A stretch of 14,332 nt of DNA, from the NCBI GenBank assembly GCA_049651845.1, contig JBASCW010000181.1:1-14332 (forward strand), read 5' to 3'. The translations under genes and the position numbers were made by a program. The notes below the pieces were generated by a model. That model saw only the letters and a list, made by a program, of their open reading frames with translations, had not been told where the DNA came from and did no database searches. Source of the DNA: RBG-16-66-20 sp049651845. GTDB taxonomy: Bacteria > Pseudomonadota > Gammaproteobacteria > Burkholderiales > SG8-39. This document shows, in pieces, positions 7,139 through 12,977 of the stretch (position 1 is its first letter; each line of letters starts with the position of its first letter).

Positions 7139-7180
7139 TTGATGTGAATCAAGCTTCAAACCAAATGTTCGTTGAGTAAT
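7139..7180 (+). promoter_or_regulatory. Consensus FNR box and -10 element of the mtrAB-cytochrome operon
   Basis: Positions 7139-7152 read TTGATGTGAATCAA, a perfect match to the E. coli FNR consensus TTGAT-N4-ATCAA. A -10-like AGTAAT at 7175-7180 has its centre 32 bases from the box centre, giving a predicted start near 7187 and a 5' leader of about 66 bases. This indicates activation of the cytochrome operon by an FNR-type regulator, presumably under low oxygen or another redox cue (inference). Confidence 0.7.
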
Positions 7181-7187
7181 ACCGCAC

Positions 7188-7197
7188 GTTCGCGAAC
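7188..7197. repeat. 10-bp perfect palindrome at the predicted mtr transcription start
   Basis: GTTCGCGAAC is a perfect inverted repeat right where transcription is predicted to begin. It could be a second operator or simply chance in GC-rich DNA. Confidence 0.3.
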
Positions 7198-7252
7198 ACT
7201 GCGCCACAGTTGTCAATAGCCTGAGGTTGTAGCCCCTTACAGGGAGGGTGGC

Positions 7253-8215
7253 ATGCACGGTAGGCAAATCCTCAAGAGCGCGGGTTTTGCGGCGCTTGCT
7301 GCTGTTCTCTCCCTCCTTGCACTTCCTGCCTCGGCGCAGGCGCCCGGTCCCGACGCTTGCGCGGGGTGCCACGCCGAAGCGGTCGCGAGCTACGAGAATT
7401 CAATCCACGGCAAGAAGGGCCATGCCAAGGCGCCGGCCGCAGGCACTGGCTGCGCCAGCTGCCATGCGAACAGTGCCGAGCACGTCAGGGCAGGCGGCGG
7501 CAAGGGTGCAGGCGGTATCGTCAACCTCAGCCCGCGCAACAAGAAACTATCGGCAGCGCAGAAGGACGCGGTCTGCATGAGCTGCCATAGCGACAACCGT
7601 CATCTCACGTTCTGGGATTCGGGGCGTCATCGCAAGAACGACGTTTCCTGCAGCAGCTGCCACGATGCGCACGGCGGTAGTGCTTCGCTGCTTCGTGCGG
7701 ACAACCCGGCGATCCGCGGCTTTGTAAATACCTCGCAGGTGCCGCAACAGGAAGTCTGCTACCAGTGCCACCGCGACATCCGCGCGTTGGTGATGCGGCC
7801 CTCACACCATCCGATTCCCGAGGGCAAGGTGAAGTGCAGCAGCTGCCACAACCCGCACGGCGCGCTGAGCGACAAGATGGTGAACAACGAGAGCGTGCGC
7901 GACCTGTGCATCAGCTGCCACGCCGACAAGCGCGGTCCGTACCTCTACGACCATCCGCCGGTCGAGGAGAATTGCCTGGCATGCCACAACCCGCACGGCA
8001 GCCGTTCGGCGAAGCTGCTCAACGAGAAGGTGCCGAACCTGTGCCAGGACTGCCATGACGCCGCCAAGCACCCGGGCACGCTGTACGACATGAGCGAGTC
8101 GTTCAAGGGCTCCGCGCCGAGCCAGTTCTTCTTCGCGCGCTCTTGCCTGAACTGCCACAACGAGATCCACGGCAGCAATTCACCGGGCTCGCGCGGCCGG
8201 CGCTTCATTCGCTAG
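7253..8215 (+). CDS. mtrA: Decaheme c-type cytochrome, DmsE/MtrA/MtoA family
   Basis: A 320-aa periplasmic decaheme cytochrome. A signal peptide ends near ALPASAQA (23-30). Exactly ten CxxCH motifs begin at residues 36, 67, 108, 133, 169, 195, 219, 241, 264 and 298. Length and heme number match MtrA (Shewanella), MtoA (Sideroxydans) and PioA's C-terminal part. These proteins insert into a beta-barrel partner and form a wire of bis-His hemes across the outer membrane. The ATG at 7253 follows AGGGAGGG. The MtrB-type partner starts 11 bases downstream. Together they carry electrons either outward to metal oxides or inward from Fe(II). The absence of a surface cytochrome gene here leans towards the MtoA (inward) type, but direction cannot be read from sequence. 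Confidence 0.95.
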   Translation: MHGRQILKSAGFAALAAVLSLLALPASAQAPGPDACAGCHAEAVASYENSIHGKKGHAKAPAAGTGCASCHANSAEHVRAGGGKGAGGIVNLSPRNKKLSAAQKDAVCMSCHSDNRHLTFWDSGRHRKNDVSCSSCHDAHGGSASLLRADNPAIRGFVNTSQVPQQEVCYQCHRDIRALVMRPSHHPIPEGKVKCSSCHNPHGALSDKMVNNESVRDLCISCHADKRGPYLYDHPPVEENCLACHNPHGSRSAKLLNEKVPNLCQDCHDAAKHPGTLYDMSESFKGSAPSQFFFARSCLNCHNEIHGSNSPGSRGRRFIR

Positions 8216-8226
8216 CGGAGGCAGGC

Positions 8227-10407
8227 ATGAAATTCACAAAACAATACCTCCTAGTCGCCAGCCTTTTTGTTGCACCCACGGCCCTCGCGCAGATGGCCGT
8301 GACCGGCTCCGTGACTCCCGGCTACCTGTCGACGGATTTCAACGGCACGAATCGGTTCCGCTTTGACGAGTACCGGGACATGCGCTCGGGCGGCACGCTC
8401 GGCGCCGAGATCAAGGGCGAGGGCCCCAGGTACTACCTCAACTTCTTCGGCGAGAACATCGGCCGCGACGACCAGTTCCTGGAGCTCAAGGGCGGGCAAT
8501 ACGGGCTGTTCAAGTACTCGCTGACCAACAACAACATCATCCGCAACCTCACCAGCAATGCGGCGACGCCGTTTGGCGGGGTGAACAGCAACAACCTGAC
8601 TTTCAACGTTACACCCGGGCTTTCGAATTCGAATCCCGTCACCAACCCGATCCTCAATACCGCAAACTGGGGCCGTTTCGACTATTCGGTGAAGCACGAG
8701 AACTACGGCGGCACGTTCGAGTGGCAATCGATCAGCTCCTCGCCATTCTACTTCCGCGCGACGGGGAACCAGAAGGAAACCAAGGGCGTCAAGCCGTTCG
8801 GCCAGGCCGTCTCGAGCCCGGGCGGCCAGGCCGTCGAGTTGCCGCAGGTCGTCGACTACACGACCACCGATGCGTCGGCCGAACTGGGCTACTCGACCAA
8901 GCTTTCCCAGTACGCGCTCAACGTTTCCTGGAGCAAGTTCAAGGACAACAACGACTTCTTCACCTGGCGCAACCCGCTTCTGACGGCGGGCACGACCACC
9001 GAGAGAACCACCATCGCGGCCGACAACAGCCTCTGGAAGGTGGGTCTGAACGCGATGTGGAAGCAACTGCCGATGAGCTCGACGCTCGCCTTGCGCGGCT
9101 CCTACTCGGAGACCAGCAACGGCCTGCCGATCGCCGCGACCGGCCTCGCCGTGGCGACTACGACCGGACAGGTCGTCAACATGAACGCGAACAACGCCAA
9201 CTTCGACGGCAAGATCGCCAACACCACGCTCGCGGCGTCCCTGACGTCCGTGCTGGCGAAGGGGCTCGACTCGCGTGTCTACCTCAACTATTACGATCGC
9301 AAGAACAAGTCGACCGAGATCGTGATGACGCCACGTAATGCCGTAACCGCCGTGTCAACGCAGAGCTGCGACCTGAATCCGACCACCGGCGCTGCGCTGA
9401 CCACGTGTACGAACGAGCGGTTCCACATGACGAAGGACAATTTCGGCTTGGATCTGCAGTATCGCGCCAACTCGGACAACAAGTTCTCGGGCGGCTGGGA
9501 CTACACGAAGATCGAGCGCGAGCGCCGCGACTTCGAGAAGACCAGGGACAACAAGTTCTATGTCGAATGGAAGAACAATTCGCTGGAAACCGTGACCGGG
9601 AAGATCAAGCTGCAATACATGGACCGCGACGCCGACTTTCTGCTCGGCGGCCTGAATGGCACGCTCAGCGCCACGAACTTCTACAACAAGGAGTTCAAGC
9701 GTTTCGACCTCGCGGGCAACAAGCAGACCTTGGCACGCTTCGGGCTGGATTCGACGCCGATTCCGTTCCTCGACTTGGGTGCCGAGCTGATCTTCAAGAA
9801 CAACGACTACAAGGACATCAATCTCGGCCGCAAGAACGACGAGCGGAAAGAGTTCTATTTCACGGCCGGCTACGGCGACGCGAGGGTCTTTCGCGTTAGT
9901 GTGTTCGCGGACTACGAGCAGACCGAGTATGTGTCCGAGCACTTCGTCGGCACGCCGCCCGCGACCTACCCGGCGGGGCAGAGCACGGCCGCCTATCAAT
10001 GGAGTGCCAGAGTCAAGGACAAGAACTACGTTTTTGGCGTCGCTGCCGACTGGCCCTACAGCGAGCGTCTCAGGTTCAAGGGCTCGTATATCTGGCAGCA
10101 GACCAACGGCAGCGTGGACCAGACCGCGTTCCCCGGCGTGGTGTTCACCAACATTACCGCCTATGACACGTTCCGCCGCAATACGCTCGATCTGCGCGGC
10201 ATCTGGACGGTCCAGAAGAATCTGGATCTGAACTTCGGCTATGCGTACGAGAATTACAAGTACACGGACGCGCAGATGGACAACTACTCGCTGACGCCGA
10301 CCAACTTCGCCGGTACCAGCAACTTGGCGGTCCTGAGCGGCGCATACGCGAACCCGACTTACAGGGCCAACATCTTCTACGCGTCGCTGAAGTACATGTT
10401 CAAATAG
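8227..10407 (+). CDS. mtrB: MtrB/PioB-family outer-membrane beta-barrel porin, decaheme-associated
   Basis: A 726-aa predicted beta-barrel. The signal peptide is MKFTKQYLLVASLF... with a likely cut after residue 21 (TALA-Q). The mature part has alternating polar/aromatic strands rich in Asn, Tyr and Phe, long acidic/Asn turns, and a terminal aromatic strand ending YASLKYMFK. This is typical of MtrB, MtoB and PioB, which sheath the decaheme cytochrome in the outer membrane. The N-terminal CxxC pair found in Shewanella MtrB is absent. The only cysteines are two in a mid-protein loop (SCDLNP...TTC), which may form a disulfide. The ATG at 8227 has GGAGG upstream; the frame further upstream merely overlaps the cytochrome gene. 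The 11-base gap to mtrA shows an operon. Confidence 0.92.
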   Translation: MKFTKQYLLVASLFVAPTALAQMAVTGSVTPGYLSTDFNGTNRFRFDEYRDMRSGGTLGAEIKGEGPRYYLNFFGENIGRDDQFLELKGGQYGLFKYSLTNNNIIRNLTSNAATPFGGVNSNNLTFNVTPGLSNSNPVTNPILNTANWGRFDYSVKHENYGGTFEWQSISSSPFYFRATGNQKETKGVKPFGQAVSSPGGQAVELPQVVDYTTTDASAELGYSTKLSQYALNVSWSKFKDNNDFFTWRNPLLTAGTTTERTTIAADNSLWKVGLNAMWKQLPMSSTLALRGSYSETSNGLPIAATGLAVATTTGQVVNMNANNANFDGKIANTTLAASLTSVLAKGLDSRVYLNYYDRKNKSTEIVMTPRNAVTAVSTQSCDLNPTTGAALTTCTNERFHMTKDNFGLDLQYRANSDNKFSGGWDYTKIERERRDFEKTRDNKFYVEWKNNSLETVTGKIKLQYMDRDADFLLGGLNGTLSATNFYNKEFKRFDLAGNKQTLARFGLDSTPIPFLDLGAELIFKNNDYKDINLGRKNDERKEFYFTAGYGDARVFRVSVFADYEQTEYVSEHFVGTPPATYPAGQSTAAYQWSARVKDKNYVFGVAADWPYSERLRFKGSYIWQQTNGSVDQTAFPGVVFTNITAYDTFRRNTLDLRGIWTVQKNLDLNFGYAYENYKYTDAQMDNYSLTPTNFAGTSNLAVLSGAYANPTYRANIFYASLKYMFK

Positions 10408-10481
10408 CAGTGGGCCTGTCAACCGCTTGCGGTATGTACGCGTTGAATGAACATCGTTCCCATCGCCAATTGGAGGGGTCA

Positions 10482-10754
10482 ATGAGAGCCGTTCTTATCG
10501 CGTTTGCCGTCGCGGGTGCCTCGCTTGGCAGTCTGGTGCAGGCTCAGGTGCCGGCGAAATGCGCGGGTTGCCACGACATGGACAAGAAGAAGGTCGGACC
10601 GGCGTTCAAGGATGCTGCCGCCAAGAACAAGGGCAACAAGGACGCGGCGAGTGCGATCGTCGCCAAGATGAAGGAAGGCAAGGGTCACCCCAAAGTGGCG
10701 GGCAGCGACGACGAGCTGAAGGCCGCCGTCGGCACGGCGCTGTCCGCGAAATAG
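10482..10754 (+). CDS. Small periplasmic monoheme cytochrome c (class I-like), paralog 1
   Basis: A 90-aa protein with a signal peptide to about residue 21 (SLVQA) and one CAGCH heme site at 27-31, followed by KKKVGPAFKDAAAK as in cytochromes c551/c552. In that family the sixth heme ligand is Met in a GPIPMPP-type loop. Here the loop is shortened to EGKGHPKVAGSDDEL with no Met. Met33 and Met63 remain but are misplaced, so His69 is the likely distal ligand. The usual C-terminal aromatic packing motif is also missing. The ATG at 10482 follows GGAGGGG; the upstream in-frame extension lacks such support. It lies 74 bases after mtrB and is probably co-transcribed, so it is a candidate periplasmic shuttle between the outer-membrane conduit and inner-membrane partners, a role played by MtoD beside MtoAB in Sideroxydans. 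Orthology to MtoD is not claimed. Confidence 0.88.
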   Translation: MRAVLIAFAVAGASLGSLVQAQVPAKCAGCHDMDKKKVGPAFKDAAAKNKGNKDAASAIVAKMKEGKGHPKVAGSDDELKAAVGTALSAK

Positions 10755-10779
10755 CTTCCCAAGACGAGACGAGGTTGAA

Positions 10780-11049
10780 ATGAGAACGCTGTTGATTGCA
10801 ATCGCCGCCACTGGCGCCCTTGTGGGCGGCGTGGTGCAGGCGCAGGACGCGACGAAGAAATGCATGGGCTGCCACGACGTCGAGAAGAAGAAGGCCGGGC
10901 CGTCATTCAAGGACGCCGCCGCCAAGAACAAGGGCAACAAGGACGCGGTCGCGTCGATCACCGCGAAGATCAAGGACGGCAAGGGCCATCCCAAGGTCGC
11001 CGGCTCGGACGACGAGCTGAAGGCCGCCGTCGAGGCGGCGCTGAAATAG
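10780..11049 (+). CDS. Small periplasmic monoheme cytochrome c (class I-like), paralog 2
   Basis: An 89-aa paralog of the preceding gene. It has the same layout: signal peptide to residue 21 (VVQA), CMGCH at 28-32, then KKAGPSFKDAAAKNKG, and GKGHPKVAGSDDELKAAV at 67-84. The mature protein's only Met is inside the heme motif, so Met cannot be the distal ligand in the usual class I fold; His70 in GKGHPKV is the natural candidate. The 25-base gap and near-identical blocks point to tandem duplication. A strong intrinsic terminator follows 22 bases after the stop, so this is the last gene of the mtr operon. Differences between the copies concentrate in the signal peptide and helix surfaces. Confidence 0.88.
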   Translation: MRTLLIAIAATGALVGGVVQAQDATKKCMGCHDVEKKKAGPSFKDAAAKNKGNKDAVASITAKIKDGKGHPKVAGSDDELKAAVEAALK

Positions 11050-11071
11050 CGGCTGCGTCGGGGACGCGACA

Positions 11072-11098
11072 GGGTCGGCAGCGCCGGCCCTTTTTTTT
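11072..11098 (+). terminator. Rho-independent terminator of the mtr/cytochrome operon
   Basis: GGGTCGGC (11072-11079) pairs with GCCGGCCC (11083-11090), an 8-bp stem with one G-T pair and a 3-base loop, followed directly by eight T residues. A smaller hairpin (GCGTC/GACGC, 11055-11067) precedes it. Confidence 0.9.
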
Positions 11099-11114
11099 GG
11101 GCGGTGCCGAGCTG

Positions 11115-11154
11115 TTGACGCCGGTCAACCGCCGGACCGGCGGATAGTTATACT
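11115..11154 (+). promoter_or_regulatory. FNR-type box and -10 element upstream of the cytochrome c5-like gene
   Basis: Positions 11115-11128 read TTGACGCCGGTCAA, a perfectly symmetric TTGAC-N4-GTCAA box. A good -10 element, TATACT, sits at 11149-11154 with its centre 30 bases from the box centre, the same geometry as at the por and mtr promoters. No good -35 hexamer lies 17 bases before the -10, consistent with activator dependence. It follows the strong terminator, so the next gene is an independent unit of the same candidate regulon. Confidence 0.65.
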
Positions 11155-11203
11155 TCTTGCAGAAGCCGACCTTTCACGCTCAATAGACCGAGGAATTGCA
11201 CCG

Positions 11204-11956
11204 ATGACCGCTATGCCGCTGCCCAAGCTGGTACCGATTTTCCTGGCGATTGCCGTCCTGTCCGCGCCGCTGGCCGTGCGCGCCCAGGCCACCGAGCGCA
11301 GCGGCAAGGAAGTCGTTGAGGCCGTCTGCGCCGCCTGCCATGCGAGCGGCGCGAAGGGGGCGCCGAAGGTCGGCGACCGCGCGGCCTGGGTTCCTCGGCT
11401 GAAGCAGGGCATGGACGCGCTGGCGCTCAAAGCGATCCGCGGGCACGACGGCATGCCGGCGCGCGGCGGCGCGGCGGCGCTGACCGACGGCGAGATCAAG
11501 GCGGCGATCAACTACATGTTCAATCCCGCAAGCGCGGAGGCGAAGGCCGGCGCGACGCCTGCACCGGCGCCCACGCAGGATCCGGCGCACAAGCTCATCG
11601 CGGGAGTGGATGTCTACCTGGGCGTGCTGCCGGCGGAAATGATGCGCACGCGCCATGCCGGCGCCGAAGGCAAGATGAAGCAGAAGGTTCCAAGCGGCAA
11701 GGACTACTACTACGTGAGCGTGGTGCTGCGCGACCACGGCAGCAAGGTCGAGATCAAGGACGCGAAAGTCGAAGCGCGGGTCGCCAACCTCATGACGGGC
11801 GAGACCCGGAAGCTCGAGGCTGCCACCGTCAACAATGCCTTGAGCTACAGCAATTACTTCAAGATGGCGGGCAAGGACCCCTACACGGTCACGCTGAAGA
11901 TCCGCAAGCCGGGCGCGGCCACGCCGATCGAGGCCAAGTTCGACGTCAAGCATTAG
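11204..11956 (+). CDS. Cytochrome c5-like protein with an unrecognised C-terminal beta-rich domain
   Basis: A 250-aa exported protein. The signal peptide spans residues 1-27 (hydrophobic IFLAIAVLSAPLA, cut near VRAQA). A cytochrome c5-type domain covers about 31-106 with CAACH at 42-46 and the probable distal Met84 in GMPARGG. An Ala/Pro linker (110-127) leads to a domain of about 120 aa that I do not recognise. It shows strands such as YYYVSVVLRD, SYSNYFKMAG and YTVTLKIRKPG, and a Met/His-bearing stretch PAEMMRTRHAG. The spacing vaguely recalls small periplasmic metal-binding Ig-like proteins of the P19/Tp34 kind, but this is a weak resemblance. It has its own promoter with an FNR-type box. 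The stop TAG is made of the TA target duplication and the first base of the IS element; the pre-insertion sequence would also have read TAG. It may be a redox partner or metal sensor for the neighbouring conduit (inference). Confidence 0.85.
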   Translation: MTAMPLPKLVPIFLAIAVLSAPLAVRAQATERSGKEVVEAVCAACHASGAKGAPKVGDRAAWVPRLKQGMDALALKAIRGHDGMPARGGAAALTDGEIKAAINYMFNPASAEAKAGATPAPAPTQDPAHKLIAGVDVYLGVLPAEMMRTRHAGAEGKMKQKVPSGKDYYYVSVVLRDHGSKVEIKDAKVEARVANLMTGETRKLEAATVNNALSYSNYFKMAGKDPYTVTLKIRKPGAATPIEAKFDVKH

Positions 11957-11975
11957 AGCACTTTTTATTTAATTA
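11956..11975 (+). repeat. Left terminal inverted repeat of the IS630 element
   Basis: The sequence begins GAGCACTTTTTATTTAATTA. It matches the reverse complement of the right end at about 16 of 20 positions and is preceded by the TA duplication. Confidence 0.85.
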
Positions 11976-12024
11976 TATACAAAGCGTAGTATAGATGCCT
12001 GGCCTGACTCCAGGAGGCATCTGT

Positions 12025-12417
12025 ATGCAGGCGTATTCGCAGGATTTGCGCGATCGAGTGCTCCGCGCGGTGGAGCGCGGTGAGAGTCCGACCGAAATTG
12101 CCCGGCGATTCGAAGTGAGCCGGGTGTGGGTCTACCAAGTTGCGGATCGGTTCAAAGCCACCGGCCAGCGCCGCAGCTTGCAGATCGGGGGGTATCGGCG
12201 CTCCCGAGTGGCGGACAAGGAAGCGACGCTACGGGAGTGGCTCAAAGTCGAGCCCGATCTGACGCTGGCCGAGCTGTGCGAGCGCCTGGGTAAGCAGGGC
12301 ATCGAGATCAAGGTCCCGGCGCTCTGGCATCAGCTCAACAAATGGAATCTCAGTTTTAAAAAAAACGCTGCACGCCAGCGAGCCAGAGCGCGCCGACGTG
12401 CAGCAGGCGCGCCGTGA
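12025..12417 (+). CDS. IS630 transposase, first frame (HTH DNA-binding part)
   Basis: A 130-aa frame holding the N-terminal helix-turn-helix domains: SQDLRDRVLRAVERGES, EIARRFEVSRVWVYQ, then a second winged region to about residue 112 (NLSFKK). The ATG at 12025 has AGGAGG seven bases upstream. The real family sequence runs through FKK and then continues in the other frame as TLHASEPERADV; the tail after NLSFKKN (NAARQRARARR...) is out-of-frame filler. Full transposase needs a shift at 12358-12365 to join the catalytic frame, giving about 312 aa. Confidence 0.85.
   Translation: MQAYSQDLRDRVLRAVERGESPTEIARRFEVSRVWVYQVADRFKATGQRRSLQIGGYRRSRVADKEATLREWLKVEPDLTLAELCERLGKQGIEIKVPALWHQLNKWNLSFKKNAARQRARARRRAAGAP
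12358..12365 (+). other. A8 slippery run joining the two transposase frames
   Basis: Eight consecutive A residues follow TTTT. The upstream frame reads TTT AAA AAA AAC and the downstream frame reads AAA ACG CTG. Loss of one A (or a +1 or -2 shift) restores one continuous transposase. The site could work by programmed frameshifting or transcriptional slippage, or be an inactivating one-base insertion. Confidence 0.7.
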
Positions 12418-12964
12418 CTGGCAAGCCCGGCCGCCTGATCTCGATCCGACAAGGCTGGTGTTTCTGGATGAAACCTGGGCCAGCACCAACATGGCGCGGC
12501 GCTACGGGCGCGCGCCTCGGGACCAGCGCTGCGTAGCGGCGGTGCCGCACGGTCATTGGAAAACCACGACCTTCATCGCCGCCCTGCGTCACGACAGCAT
12601 GACCGCGCCCATGGTGATCGACGGGCCTATCCGCGGCGCAGTGTTTCTCGCCTATGTACAGCAATTGCTCTGCCCCACGCTGCGCCCGGGTGACATTGTC
12701 ATCGCCGACAATCTCGGCAGTCACAAAGTCGCCGGCGTCAAAGAGGCCATCGAAGTCACCGGCGCAACGATCCGCTACCTGCCGCCTTACTCTCCCGACC
12801 TCAATCCCATCGAAAAGCTCTTCGCCAAACTCAAGGCCTTATTGCGTAAGGCGGCCAAGCGCACGATCACCGCGCTGTGGGAACAGATCGGCATCTTGCT
12901 CGACACCTTCTCACCGGACGAACGCAAAAACTACTTCGCGTCGGCAGGATACGTAAACAAATGA
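12398..12964 (+). CDS. IS630 transposase, second frame (DDE catalytic part)
   Basis: A 188-aa frame with the complete IS630/Tc1-mariner catalytic triad: D24 in VFLDETW, D104 in IVIADNLGSH and E139 in SPDLNPIEKLF. The 34-residue gap between the second Asp and Glu is the DD34E spacing of IS630. The listed GTG start is nominal; family sequence continues upstream in this frame to the A8 run (TLHASEPERAD), so it is probably only made as a fusion with the first frame. The stop lies within the right inverted repeat. Confidence 0.88.
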   Translation: MQQARRDWQARPPDLDPTRLVFLDETWASTNMARRYGRAPRDQRCVAAVPHGHWKTTTFIAALRHDSMTAPMVIDGPIRGAVFLAYVQQLLCPTLRPGDIVIADNLGSHKVAGVKEAIEVTGATIRYLPPYSPDLNPIEKLFAKLKALLRKAAKRTITALWEQIGILLDTFSPDERKNYFASAGYVNK

Positions 12965-12977
12965 ATCAAAAGTGCTC
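12958..12977 (-). repeat. Right terminal inverted repeat of the IS630 element
   Basis: Read on the minus strand it begins GAGCACTTTTGATTCATTTG, matching the left end at about 16 of 20 positions. It is followed by the second TA copy. Confidence 0.85.

Larger units (their letters stand above)
11956..12977 (+). mobile_element. IS630-family insertion sequence, complete with TA target duplication
   Basis: A 1022-bp element with inverted ends (GAGCACTTTT shared exactly, about 16 of the outer 20 bases matching), flanked by TA on both sides (11954-11955 and 12978-12979). TA is the IS630 target. It carries one transposase split over two frames at an A8 run. It is more AT-rich at its left end than the host genes around it. 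Insertion falls between two convergent genes and leaves both stop codons functional. Confidence 0.9.

Noticed and set aside
10408..10481. A terminator or separate promoter between mtrB and the first small cytochrome.
   Set aside because: Only a tiny ACCGC/GCGGT repeat with a 2-base loop and no T-run is present, and no FNR-type box or convincing -35/-10 pair.
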